This document shows positions 39,310 to 47,781 of a DNA stretch of 64,000 nucleotides, piece by piece (position 1 is the first letter of the stretch; each line of letters starts with the position of its first letter). The notes beneath the pieces are model-generated. The model was given only the letters and a program-made list of their open reading frames with translations, had not been told where the DNA came from and did no database searches. The position numbers and the translations under genes are program-made. The stretch is taken from positions 1 through 64,000 of the forward strand of contig NZ_BCRP01000005.1 of NCBI RefSeq assembly GCF_001552655.1. Reading direction: 5' to 3'. This DNA comes from Alicyclobacillus kakegawensis NBRC 103104 (GTDB lineage: Bacteria > Bacillota > Bacilli > Alicyclobacillales > Alicyclobacillaceae).

Positions 39310-40230
39310 TCAGGCAAACAAATCGGATGACAGGTAGCGTTCACCCGTATCCGGCGCCAGGAACAGGACGCGCGCCTCCGGCGGCAACGCAGCTGCAATC
39401 TCGACCGCAAAGTGCGCCGAGGCGGCCGCTGAGGCGCCCACGAAAATGCCCTCCTCGCGGGCCAAGCGACGGGCCATCACCTGAGCATCCTCGTCCTTGA
39501 TGTGCAAAAGCTCGTCGTAAATGTGCTGATTGAGAATCTTCGGGATGAATCCCGGGCCCGTCCCCGGAATTTTGTGCGGCCCCGGCTGCCCTCCCGCCAA
39601 CACGGGAGATCCGGCCGGCTCCACGACATAGATGCGCAGCCCCGGGATCTTCTCCTTGAGCACCTCGCCCGTGCCGGTCACGGTGCCACCTGTTCCCGCG
39701 GTCAGCACAAACGCGTCCAGCTTGCCCTCGAACGCCTCGTAGATCTCCAGCGCCGTCGTCGTCCGATGGGCGTCCGGATTGGCCGGGTTCTCAAACTGCA
39801 TGGGGATGAAGCTGTCGGGGATCTCCGCCGCTAGCCGGTTCGCCACATCAATCGCGCCCTGCATGCGCTGGGCCGCCGGCGTCAGGTGAACCTCGGCTCC
39901 GTACGCCTTGAGAATCTTCACCCGCTCGGCGGTGGCGTTGTCCGGCATGGTGATGATGCAACGGTACCCCTTGGCCGCACACACCATCGCCAGCCCGATG
40001 CCCGTGTTGCCGGAGGTGGGCTCAATGACCGTGCTGCGGCCCGGTTCAATCCATCCCGCCCGTTCCGCCACCTCAATCATGTTCAGCGCCGGACGGTCCT
40101 TCACACTGCCGCCGGGGTTAAACGATTCCAGCTTGACGTACACCTGGGCTCCCCGAGGGTTGGGGACTCGATTCAGTCTCACAATCGGCGTCTTGCCTAC
40201 CAATTCCAAAATCGAGTTATACAACGGCAT
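39310..40230 (-). CDS. cysK: cysteine synthase (O-acetylserine sulfhydrylase)
   Basis: A 306-residue PLP enzyme making cysteine from O-acetylserine and sulfide. The PLP lysine is in [11 protein letters not shown] near residue 44; the substrate loop is [10 protein letters not shown] near 70, the phosphate loop [11 protein letters not shown] near 178, and SSA-type GASAAAS near 267. It is the first gene of an unusual cysK-thiD-thiM-thiE run. Start ATG 40230 lies behind GAGAGGCG. A divergent sulfurtransferase shares its control region. Confidence 0.94.
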   Translation of the reverse strand: MPLYNSILELVGKTPIVRLNRVPNPRGAQVYVKLESFNPGGSVKDRPALNMIEVAERAGWIEPGRSTVIEPTSGNTGIGLAMVCAAKGYRCIITMPDNATAERVKILKAYGAEVHLTPAAQRMQGAIDVANRLAAEIPDSFIPMQFENPANPDAHRTTTALEIYEAFEGKLDAFVLTAGTGGTVTGTGEVLKEKIPGLRIYVVEPAGSPVLAGGQPGPHKIPGTGPGFIPKILNQHIYDELLHIKDEDAQVMARRLAREEGIFVGASAAASAHFAVEIAAALPPEARVLFLAPDTGERYLSSDLFA

Positions 40231-40615
40231 GTGTACTTCGCCTCTCTCATACCTATCTGATGCCGGCGACTCCGGTATCGGCCCGGGCCGCTCGTGCCCA
40301 GAGCACAAGCCTGCCTGCCTCGCTGCGGCCGACGCACCATAACTGGGAGTACCTTACCACACCCACGCAAACGTGGAAAGCGCCCAATTGGACCATGATC
40401 ACACGGATTTCGGGCTTGCGTTTGTTGCCGGTTTCAGGTAGATTATACCCTGAAATCGGGTCGGAAAACGAGATTTTGACACCCACTCACACCTTGGCGA
40501 ACGCCGACCCCGCGCGGTCGATCCGCTCGCCCCCGCCGCCGAGCCTCGATTCGGCCCCGGGACCACCGCGGTCGTCCGCACCAGATTCCAAAAGAGGAGA
40601 AGAGGAGGTTGTACC
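40231..40615. other. divergent control region between cysK and the sulfurtransferase gene
   Basis: No gene. The minus strand has a TATAAT at 40442-40447, inside the inverted repeat listed separately, which gives cysK an untranslated leader of about 200 bases. I checked this leader for TPP, SAM and T-box landmarks and found none. The last 20 bases before the sulfurtransferase hold a strong AGAGGAGAAGAGGAGG ribosome site. Confidence 0.5.
40430..40457. promoter_or_regulatory. inverted repeat over the cysK -10 box
   Basis: GGTTTCAGGTA and TACCCTGAAATC form an imperfect palindrome around GATTA. The cysK -10 hexamer TATAAT (minus strand, 40442-40447) lies at its centre. A regulator bound here could control both divergent units. 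The identity of the regulator is unknown. Confidence 0.45.
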
Positions 40616-41442
<827 letters not shown>

Positions 41443-41446
<4 letters not shown>

Positions 41447-41847
41447 TGGATCCCTTGTCCGATTCATCGTCCATCGAGCGGGCCGCTCAGGCGCCAAGCG
41501 CTTCCCGATTGCTTGAACGGGTGTTTGCCGGTGATCTGGAAAAGATCCAGGTGGTGTTCGACGCGGCGGTGTTGGATGCCTACCGCGAAGCCGGCGGTTT
41601 TCGCATCATCCGCACCGACTCCTCAGGGCGTCTGAGCAAGTCTGGCGCTTGGAGCATCGATTTCGGCATCAGCGGCGATGGGGACAAGTTCATCCACGCG
41701 CCCATCGGCAGCATCCTGCACCGCCTGCCGGAATCGGAACACGAGCATTGGCGCCAGCATGTCGTCAGTCTGCCCTTGAGCGAGAACTTCCTGCGCGGCT
41801 TGGTGCGGCCGGGCTGTCTGGACGACGGCCCCATCCGCCCCTGGTGA
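41443..41847 (+). CDS. unknown protein coupled to the sulfurtransferase
   Basis: A 134-residue soluble protein starting in the ATGA overlap with the sulfurtransferase gene. I do not recognise a family. An amino helix (SRLLERVFAGDLEKIQVVFDAAVLDAYREA) is followed by a beta-rich middle (FRIIRTDSSGRLSKSGAWSIDFG) and FIHAPIGSILHRLPESE. It has one cysteine, Cys125, in RPGCLDDG near the end. The tight coupling suggests a partner role, for example sulfur acceptor or regulator; this is inference. Confidence 0.7.
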
Positions 41848-41870
41848 CCAAACAACCACAGGACCACACG

Positions 41871-41918
41871 GGGGCTGATCCGACAGTGCCGAGGGCACTG
41901 GGGCAGCCCCCTCCTCTT
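41871..41918 (+). terminator. possible terminator after the sulfurtransferase pair
   Basis: GGGGCTG (41871-41877) pairs with CAGCCCC (41904-41910), with an inner stem AGTGCC/GGCACT. The following CTCCTCTTTG is only partly T-rich. It lies 24 bases past the upstream stop and faces the convergent argR gene. Confidence 0.45.
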
Positions 41919-42013
41919 TGTGGAGTGATCCCCGAAGCACTCGTGACGGAAACCCATTCCCGGGCAGTCCCGGCGGGTTGCCGGCCGGAAGAAGGGAAAC
42001 CGCGCCCTGCCCG

Positions 42014-42457
42014 TCACCTGGCTGTAAGTTCCCGCTCCAGCCGCAGGGCAGAAGGCTCATCCTGGCAGATGAGCAGGAGCGTGTCATCGCCGGCGATGGT
42101 GCCAATCAGCCCGTCAATCGAAAGGGCGTCAATCATGGCCGCAATCGCGTGCGCGTTGCCGGGCATCACCCGAATCACGACCAGGTTTTGCGCCCGTCCC
42201 AAGGAGATGAACACATCGGCCAGCCGGCGCCGCAGGGTGTCCAGGTTGACTGGCGGCGCGGCCGCAGGGATGGCGTACTTGTAGCGGCCGTTGCTGCCAA
42301 TCACCTTGATCAGCTGCAGTTCCTTGATGTCGCGCGACACGGTGGCCTGCGTGACATTGAAGCCCGACTCCTCAAGCCGACGAATCAGCTCTTCTTGGGT
42401 TTCAATTTCATACTGGCTGACGATTTCCCGAATCCGCAACTGGCGTTGTTCTTTCAC
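42014..42457 (-). CDS. argR: arginine repressor
   Basis: A 147-residue ArgR/AhrC protein. The winged helix occupies residues 1-70 (REIVSQYEIETQEELIRRLEESG, VTQATVSRDIKEL); the carboxyl hexamerisation and arginine-binding domain has PGNAHAIAAMIDAL and GTIAGDDTLLLIC with the Asp pair that binds arginine. It controls arginine synthesis and catabolism genes, none of which lie in this window. Bacilli usually keep it near recN, so the location is not the usual one. Confidence 0.95.
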   Translation of the reverse strand: MKEQRQLRIREIVSQYEIETQEELIRRLEESGFNVTQATVSRDIKELQLIKVIGSNGRYKYAIPAAAPPVNLDTLRRRLADVFISLGRAQNLVVIRVMPGNAHAIAAMIDALSIDGLIGTIAGDDTLLLICQDEPSALRLERELTAR

Positions 42458-42486
42458 TCATGTTTCCTCCTGCCTCATCGGCGGCA

Positions 42487-43041
42487 TCAGTGAATCCTGT
42501 GGGCCTTGCCCGGCGGCCAGATGACCATATCCGCCCGCCCGACGATGGCCGATCTGGGCACGTATCGGTGCTGCCAGAAGCGGCTGTCGTCCGAGACGTT
42601 GCGGTTGTCTCCCATCATGAAGTATTCGCCAGCGGGCACTTTATAAGGTCCGTAATCCCCCTTGGTCCCGCCGGGAGCAAGGTAGGGTTCGTGCAGCAGT
42701 TTGCCGTTGCGATAGACATGTCCATCGCGTACGACAATCGTGTCCCCCGGCATGCCGATGATGCGCTTGACGAAAATCTGCGAAGGATCATCCGGCCAGT
42801 GGAACAGCACGACCTCTCCCTCGTACGGAGCGTGGAACTCGGTCGCGAGGTGGTCTACGAGCATGTAGCAAGGATTGGGGATGGTTGGATACATGGACTC
42901 GGACGGGACTATCGCCACCCCGACAATCCACTTCTGGATTCCCCAGGCCACCAGACAACCGAGGGCGATGGGCCACACCCACTCCCAGAGCGTTTTCCAC
43001 AGCGCCGGCCGGCGCTCAGTTTGACGTTCCGACAGATCCAT
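42487..43041 (-). CDS. lepB: signal peptidase I
   Basis: A 184-residue membrane peptidase that removes Sec signal peptides outside the cell membrane. One membrane helix (WPIALGCLVAWGIQKWIV, about 21-40) precedes the catalytic Ser in VPSESMYPT near 47; the general-base Lys is in FVKRIIGMPGD near 91, and GDNRNVSDDSRFW near 145 is the box E signature. The start is ATG at 43041 with AGGTGA upstream; the ORF extension to 43101 is not supported. It stands alone between argR and dinB. Confidence 0.92.
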   Translation of the reverse strand: MDLSERQTERRPALWKTLWEWVWPIALGCLVAWGIQKWIVGVAIVPSESMYPTIPNPCYMLVDHLATEFHAPYEGEVVLFHWPDDPSQIFVKRIIGMPGDTIVVRDGHVYRNGKLLHEPYLAPGGTKGDYGPYKVPAGEYFMMGDNRNVSDDSRFWQHRYVPRSAIVGRADMVIWPPGKAHRIH

Positions 43042-43201
43042 GAGGTCACCTCGTCCACTAGACCATGCAGCCGAAACACGACAGGGGATGACTCGCTTCA
43101 CGCTGCACAGGAATGGTAATACGTTAAGTATGACGGAAAATCCGCCGCGATGCCAGCCGCTCCAACCACTCCCCTAGGCGGGGCCAATTCCTGTCCGCAC
43201 A

Positions 43202-43213
43202 GAACACGTGTTC
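43202..43213. promoter_or_regulatory. LexA (SOS) box upstream of dinB
   Basis: GAACACGTGTTC is a perfect 12-base palindrome fitting the Firmicute LexA consensus GAAC-N4-GTTC. It lies 60 bases before the dinB ATG and overlaps the place of the -35 hexamer for the TACAAT at 43232-43237. SOS control of a Y-family polymerase is well established in Bacilli. Confidence 0.7.
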
Positions 43214-43229
43214 CCCACGGTCCGGCCGT

Positions 43230-43243
43230 GGTACAATGGGAAA
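43230..43243 (+). promoter_or_regulatory. -10 region of dinB
   Basis: GGTACAATGGGAAA contains a TACAAT hexamer (43232-43237) 35 bases before the dinB start. The 14-mer is identical to one in front of polA (18139-18152, minus strand). Confidence 0.5.
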
Positions 43244-43272
43244 CAAACCAGCCAGTTGCGGAGGCATCCACG

Positions 43273-44613
43273 ATGGCGGAACGGGACATCCTCCACATCG
43301 ATATGAACGCCTTTTACTGCTCCTGCCACGCCGCGGCCGATCCGCACCGGTACCGGGGCAAACCGACAGCCGTGGCGGGAAGCCCGGAGACCCGTCACGG
43401 CGTCGTCGTCACGGCCAGTTATGAGGCGCGCAGGTTTGGGGTGCGCGCCACCATGACGGTTCCACAGGCGGTGCGCGTATGCCCATCCCTCATCCTGATT
43501 GAACCGGACTTCTCCCTCTACCGTGCGTATTCGCGCAAGGTGATGCAAATCGTACGCGAGTACACGCCGTTGGTTGAGGTGTTCAGCATCGACGAGTGCT
43601 TCGCGGATGTGGGAGGCAGTGGCCAATTCGGCAGCCCGGCGGAGATTGCGCGGACCATCCAGCGGCGGCTCCAGCAGGAACTGGGGCTGCCGTGTTCCGT
43701 CGGGATTGGCTCCAACAAGTTTTTGGCGAAGATGGCGAGTGACCGAAAGAAACCGCTGGGAATCACGGAAATCCGCAACGCCCACATCCGCGATCGGTTG
43801 TGGCCGCTGTCGGTGGACAAGATGCTGGGTGTGGGGCGGAGCACCGCCCGGCGATTGAAAGGGATGGGCCTGTCCACCATCGGCGATGTGGCGGCGGCGC
43901 GTCCGCACATACTGGAGCGGCGCTTTGGCAAACGCGGAGTCGAATTGTGGCGCTTGGCCAACGGGCTGGACGACCGCCCCGTCGTACCAGTGCGCCCACC
44001 GAACAAGAGCATCGGGCACTCCATCACGTTGCCGCAGGACGCCACCGACCTGGAAGAGGTGCAAACCATCCTGCTCAATCTCAGCGACCGGGTTGGGCGA
44101 CGGTTGCGCCGTCACGGCGCCGCCGGACGGGCGGTGCAGGTGACCATTCGCTACGCCACCCGCGAGACCATCACGCGTGTCATGACCCTAGAGCGGCCGA
44201 CCGACGTGACAGAGGATGTATACGCGGCGGCGCTCGCGCTGGTGCGCGCACATTGGCAGCCGTCCCGGCCCATCCGCCTGTTGGGAGTCAGTGTGCAACA
44301 ATTGCGGTACCCGGGTGAGGCGGCCCCCGTGCAACTGCCTCTTTTCCCCGAGGGGGAGGACGCGTGGGCACCCCGTGGTTTCCATCAGGGAGCCTTAGTG
44401 GGGGAAAGCACGTCGCGCCGCTGGCAGCGTCTGGATAGGGTGATGGATTGGCTGCGTGACAAATACGGAGAAGACATCATCCTGCGCGGACGCATGCTGG
44501 CACCGCATGCCAGCAGTGAGCTGCGCAACGAGAGGACCCGCGGCACTTCGCTCCAGAAGGATGTGCTGGATGCCAGAGCGCCAGTGCCGCGTCGAAGCCA
44601 GGAGGTGGAATGA
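43273..44613 (+). CDS. dinB: DNA polymerase IV (Y family)
   Basis: A 446-residue translesion polymerase. Catalytic acidic residues are in HIDMNAFYCSC (residue 9) and SIDECFADV (about 105); GIGSNKFLAKMAS is the fingers/palm motif, and VGRSTARRLKGMGLSTIGDV the thumb HhH. The little-finger domain ends near 345. QLPLFPEG near 365 fits a beta-clamp binding motif. The tail of about 75 residues is longer than in DinB of E. coli. The start is ATG at 43273 behind GGAGG. The LexA box upstream predicts DNA-damage induction. Confidence 0.92.
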   Translation: MAERDILHIDMNAFYCSCHAAADPHRYRGKPTAVAGSPETRHGVVVTASYEARRFGVRATMTVPQAVRVCPSLILIEPDFSLYRAYSRKVMQIVREYTPLVEVFSIDECFADVGGSGQFGSPAEIARTIQRRLQQELGLPCSVGIGSNKFLAKMASDRKKPLGITEIRNAHIRDRLWPLSVDKMLGVGRSTARRLKGMGLSTIGDVAAARPHILERRFGKRGVELWRLANGLDDRPVVPVRPPNKSIGHSITLPQDATDLEEVQTILLNLSDRVGRRLRRHGAAGRAVQVTIRYATRETITRVMTLERPTDVTEDVYAAALALVRAHWQPSRPIRLLGVSVQQLRYPGEAAPVQLPLFPEGEDAWAPRGFHQGALVGESTSRRWQRLDRVMDWLRDKYGEDIILRGRMLAPHASSELRNERTRGTSLQKDVLDARAPVPRRSQEVE

Positions 44614-44708
44614 ACGTGCCGCTGCTGGGAGGGGCGCTGGCCCCGATAGTGACGATTCTCGCCTGCTTGGTGGCAGCTGTGGTCATGGTCTGCTCCCGCC
44701 GGCTGTAG
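44610..44708 (+). CDS. 32-residue membrane peptide coupled to dinB
   Basis: ATG at 44610 overlaps the dinB stop as ATGA, and AGGAGG lies four to five bases upstream, which is convincing for so small an ORF. The product has one helix (LGGALAPIVTILACLVAAVVMVC, residues 6-28) ending in SRRL. I know no homologue. If real it should be expressed with dinB under SOS control, like several membrane micropeptides that respond to DNA damage (YneA, SulA-like roles). That analogy is inference. Confidence 0.5.
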   Translation: MNVPLLGGALAPIVTILACLVAAVVMVCSRRL

Positions 44709-44755
44709 CGCCGTCATCCGTCAAGCACGCGGCCAAACCGGCAAGGGCAGACCGC

Positions 44756-45046
44756 TCACAGGGCTTCACGCTCAAGCGAACCGGACCTTGTCCGCTCCCT
44801 TTCGGGATAAATGTCCATCTCTTCCAACATGCGGACGCGCTCCCGGTCGGCGCCGAACACGAAGTACAGGTTGGCCGCGATGCCAAGCCCCAAAAACAAG
44901 ATCCACACCAAGGCGAACGTCCCCGCCAGCCCCGGGTGCAACCCCGGCAGCCGAGGAATCCCATAGACGCCTAATGCAACCAGGGCACCCGCGTAAACCA
45001 TCGCCCGCCTGCGGCTGCTGGCGTCGGGGCGTGTATGCCTGCGCAT
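44756..45046 (-). CDS. small two-helix membrane protein
   Basis: A 96-residue protein. A basic amino end (RRHTRPDASSRRR) leads to two helices (MVYAGALVALGVYGI and FALVWILFLGLGIAANLYFVFG), then a charged end with RVRMLEEMDIYPERERTR. The ATG at 45046 is eight bases behind GAGGAGG. I recognise no family. It stands between dinB and a DUF3243 gene on the opposite strand. Confidence 0.65.
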   Translation of the reverse strand: MRRHTRPDASSRRRAMVYAGALVALGVYGIPRLPGLHPGLAGTFALVWILFLGLGIAANLYFVFGADRERVRMLEEMDIYPERERTRSGSLEREAL

Positions 45047-45228
45047 CCTCCATTCCTCCTCACGTCTTTGTCCAGCGCTATATTCCTATGCCGCATCGCC
45101 CTCCGGTATGCCCGCCTGACGCGCCGAGCACCGGCCAGCACGCCTGCAGGGGCAGCGCGTATACTCCGGTCGGGATTGCGGCACGCTGTCAATGAACCGA
45201 ACGACGTCAGAGGCAGGAGGGAAAACGC

Positions 45229-45483
45229 ATGGGCGTTCTCGAGAATTTCGACCGGTGGCAGGAGTTTCTCGGCGATCAGGTGAACAAGGCGCACGCGATG
45301 GGCATGTCTGAGGACCAAGTGACCGCCGTCGCCAAGAAAATGGGAGACTACCTGGCCAACAAGGTGGACCCCAAGAACGAGCAGGAGCGCCTGCTCAAGG
45401 AGTTATGGGACGTGGGAGACGACCAGGACCGGATGGCTCTGGCGCGTATGATGATCCGGATGTCCGAGCACCAAGTCCACTGA
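45229..45483 (+). CDS. DUF3243 domain protein
   Basis: An 84-residue all-helical protein of the DUF3243 family (YmfJ-like), found only in Firmicutes. The conserved run is NFDRWQEFLGDQVNKAHAMG near the start and ANKVDPKNEQERLLKELWDVG in the middle. GGAGG stands eight bases before the ATG. Function unknown; B. subtilis YmfJ lies near the competence/recA region, which is not visible here. Confidence 0.85.
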   Translation: MGVLENFDRWQEFLGDQVNKAHAMGMSEDQVTAVAKKMGDYLANKVDPKNEQERLLKELWDVGDDQDRMALARMMIRMSEHQVH

Positions 45484-45595
45484 CCCTTGCGAGAAAATCA
45501 GCGGCCCTGGGGACCAGCCCGCCCCAGGCCGCCGACTTTGCTGCAGGTGTGAAGTTCGGTGTGCGAGGAAATGGGGCACTGTGCCAAGCCCGCAG

Positions 45596-46279
45596 TCAGA
45601 CCTCGATGCTCTCACCAGGCTGCAAGACGGCCCCCTTCAACCCTTTTTCCGCCAGCGCACGCACGTATGCCTGCGCATCCTGGCGAATCAGGTCAAACGT
45701 GTTGTAGTGCATCGGGATGACCAGCCCGGCTTGAAGCCATTCCGCCGCGATGAGAGCGTCCTCCGGGCCCATCGTGAAGTTGTCGCCGATGGGCAGCGCG
45801 GCCACATCGATGCGGTTGAGCTCTCCAAGCAGCCGCATGTCGCCGAACAAAGCGGTGTCTCCCGCGTGATAAAGCGTCTTTTCGCCCATCGTGAGCAAAA
45901 ATCCGCATGGGTTGCCCGCATACAGCAGCTGGTCCCCGTCCTCCAGCGCCGATCCGTGGAAGGCCAGGGTCAGTTTCACGCGGCCAAAGTCGAAGGTGTG
46001 CGCCCCGCCCAAATGCATTGGGTGCACCCGGCAGCCCCGCCGTCCGTACAGGATGGCCAATTCATTGGGGGCCACGATGAGGGCGTCATTGGCTTTCGCT
46101 ATCGCCTCCGCGTCGGCCACGTGGTCGGCATGGCCGTGCGTGAGCAGGACCGCCTCTGCCCGGATGTCCTCCGGTTTCGCCACCGCTGTCGGATTGCCGG
46201 ACAGGAACGGGTCAATCACAACGGTGTGCCCGTCCGCTTCAACGACAAAACACGCCTGCCCATGAAAGGTCAGCTTCAC
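45596..46279 (-). CDS. UPF0173 metal-dependent hydrolase (metallo-beta-lactamase fold)
   Basis: A 227-residue hydrolase of the YtkL/UPF0173 family. The HxHxDH zinc site is LLTHGHADHVAD near residue 48; further ligands are His in YHAGDTALFGDM near 138 and in VIPMHYNTF near 187. The start is GTG at 46279 behind GGGAGGG; the longer frame to 46378 overlaps the upstream gene. Substrate unknown. It lies 16 bases after the YlbF-like gene on the same strand. Confidence 0.9.
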   Translation of the reverse strand: MKLTFHGQACFVVEADGHTVVIDPFLSGNPTAVAKPEDIRAEAVLLTHGHADHVADAEAIAKANDALIVAPNELAILYGRRGCRVHPMHLGGAHTFDFGRVKLTLAFHGSALEDGDQLLYAGNPCGFLLTMGEKTLYHAGDTALFGDMRLLGELNRIDVAALPIGDNFTMGPEDALIAAEWLQAGLVIPMHYNTFDLIRQDAQAYVRALAEKGLKGAVLQPGESIEV

Positions 46280-46295
46280 GTCAATCCCTCCCGCT

Positions 46296-46667
46296 TTACT
46301 CGTTTTCTTTCGTATCCCCGAGCCCCGGGTGCGGCAGGAGCGCATCCTCGACCACCTTGGACAGGATGTCTTGAACATCCATCAACATGACGGTCAATTG
46401 CCGCTCCGCCTCCAGGTACTCGCTGACATCGCGGTTGAGGCGGACAATCTCCGCCAGCCGCGCGAGGTTATCCTTCTCTTCCTGGGAAAGCTCCTGGCCG
46501 TCGATGATCTTGGTCTGCATCTCCCACTCGCGCAATCGAAAATCCTGCAGCATATGTAAAGTCGATGGGTCCTGCTCGATACGCTCGCGGGCGTCCTTGA
46601 GCCTTCGAAATACCTCAGAGCTGCGGATTTCCTTGGCTAATTCATGCGCCCTGTCGTACGGATTCAT
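46296..46667 (-). CDS. YlbF/YmcA family protein
   Basis: A 123-residue helical protein of the YlbF/YmcA/YheA family. PYDRAHELAKEIRSSEVFRRLKDA and the middle ELSQEEKDNLARLAEIVRLN are typical. In B. subtilis YlbF, YmcA and YaaT form a complex that guides RNase Y and affects sporulation, competence and biofilm; which paralogue this is cannot be settled by eye. The ATG at 46667 lies behind GGGAGG. It is transcribed away from the globin gene. Confidence 0.8.
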   Translation of the reverse strand: MNPYDRAHELAKEIRSSEVFRRLKDARERIEQDPSTLHMLQDFRLREWEMQTKIIDGQELSQEEKDNLARLAEIVRLNRDVSEYLEAERQLTVMLMDVQDILSKVVEDALLPHPGLGDTKENE

Positions 46668-46730
46668 GGCCGACCTCCCATCTGACTCGCCGGCTGCGTG
46701 CACCTTGCAGGTCCGACGCATCTAGTTCCA

Positions 46731-46769
46731 GTATAGCGAATTTGTGAGGACCGAACCATTCGCTATACT
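46731..46769. promoter_or_regulatory. inverted repeat with divergent -10 boxes, ylbF-like/globin
   Basis: GTATAGCGAAT (46731-46741) and ATTCGCTATAC (46758-46768) are perfect 11-base arms 16 bases apart. The plus strand has TTGTGA (46742-46747), 16 bases, TATACT (46764-46769), a good promoter for the globin gene. By symmetry the left arm holds TATACT on the minus strand for the ylbF-like gene. A dimeric regulator bound to both arms would cover both -10 boxes. Confidence 0.6.
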
Positions 46770-46850
46770 ATGGAGTATGAGCCTGCTTGACCGGTTGCCA
46801 ACAAGCGGCTTCACCCTGACAGGCTCATTCGCAGAAAAGGAGTGTGCCAC

Positions 46851-47252
46851 ATGCGAGGGATTCCCAGTCCGGCCACCATCTACGAGATGATTGGCGGGGC
46901 GGATACGATTCGCGAGTTGGTCACGCATTTTTACGATTATGTGGCGCAGGACCCGGATTTACGCCCGATTTTCCCAGAGGATTTTACCGAGATTCGGGAG
47001 AAGCAATATGCATTCTTGACCCAGTTTTTTGGCGGCCCGCAACTGTACAGTGAAACCTATGGACCGCCGATGATGCGCGCCCGGCACCTGCCTCACCCGG
47101 TCACGCCGCGCCGCGCGAAAGCATGGCTGAGCTGCATGGAGCGAGCCATGGATGACACAGGAATCACCGGGGATGCCCGCAGGTTCATGCTGCAGAGACT
47201 GACGCTGACGGCCCATCATATGGTGAACACCCCGGACGATGAAGCCGAATAG
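46851..47252 (+). CDS. group II truncated hemoglobin
   Basis: A 133-residue haem protein of the 2/2 globin family (YjbI/GlbO type). It has IYEMIGGADTIRELVTHFYDYV at its start with the distal Tyr, PIFPEDF, QYAFLTQFFGGPQLYSETYGPPMMRARHLPH with the proximal His, and the group II Trp in RAKAWLSCM. Such proteins bind O2 or NO in stress defence. ATG at 46851 is eight bases after AAGGAG; a GTG at 46842 is too close. Regulation probably acts through the inverted repeat upstream. Confidence 0.93.
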   Translation: MRGIPSPATIYEMIGGADTIRELVTHFYDYVAQDPDLRPIFPEDFTEIREKQYAFLTQFFGGPQLYSETYGPPMMRARHLPHPVTPRRAKAWLSCMERAMDDTGITGDARRFMLQRLTLTAHHMVNTPDDEAE

Positions 47253-47282
47253 GGGCAAACCCACTGGCGAAGGAGGACAACC

Positions 47283-47750
47283 ATGCCGCTGAGACTGGCC
47301 GAGTGGCGCAAGCAGAAAGGTTGGACGCAGGCCCGTCTGGCCAAGGAAACGGGACTGTCGGCGAGCGCCGTCGCCATGTATGAAACCGGCCGCCGCACGC
47401 CGGATGCGGGCGCGTTGGCGCGCTTGGCCGCCGCCTTGGGCGTGTCCATCTCCGACCTCACCGATGCCGGGACGGAGGCGGCGGCCAAACAGGACGGAGT
47501 CCCGGCCGCGGGACAAACGAATAAGGCGCCGCCGGCCAATGCCCCTGTTCCGCCGGCTGCAAAAGCGCCGCCCGGCGTTTGGTCGCCGGCCACCGCCATC
47601 CCGCTGTCGGGAGAGGAGGCGCGCATTGTTCTGTTTCTGCGCCTGCACCCGGAAGCGGTGCCGTTTCTCGTCGAATACGTGAGCGCGCCCGAGGAACGCA
47701 GGCAACAGCTGGAGAAAACCTGGCAGTTGATTCGAAACTTCCCTATCTGA
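47283..47750 (+). CDS. Xre-family helix-turn-helix protein
   Basis: A 155-residue protein. Residues 4-58 form a Cro/C1-type HTH (LAEWRKQKGWTQARLAKETGLSASAVAMYETGRRTPDAG). A Pro/Ala-rich linker (about 68-100) leads to a short helical carboxyl domain (LSGEEARIVLFLRLHPEAVPFLVEYVSAPEERRQQLE). The start follows AAGGAGG and lies 30 bases after the globin stop, so the two may be co-transcribed. Target genes are unknown. Confidence 0.82.
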   Translation: MPLRLAEWRKQKGWTQARLAKETGLSASAVAMYETGRRTPDAGALARLAAALGVSISDLTDAGTEAAAKQDGVPAAGQTNKAPPANAPVPPAAKAPPGVWSPATAIPLSGEEARIVLFLRLHPEAVPFLVEYVSAPEERRQQLEKTWQLIRNFPI

Positions 47751-47781
47751 CCTTGGGGCCGGTCTCCCATAGACCTTCGCT

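Noticed and set aside
40231-40450. TPP or SAM riboswitch in the cysK-thi leader
   Set aside because: No CUGAGA/CUGAUC-type thi-box landmarks and no S-box core are visible on the minus strand.
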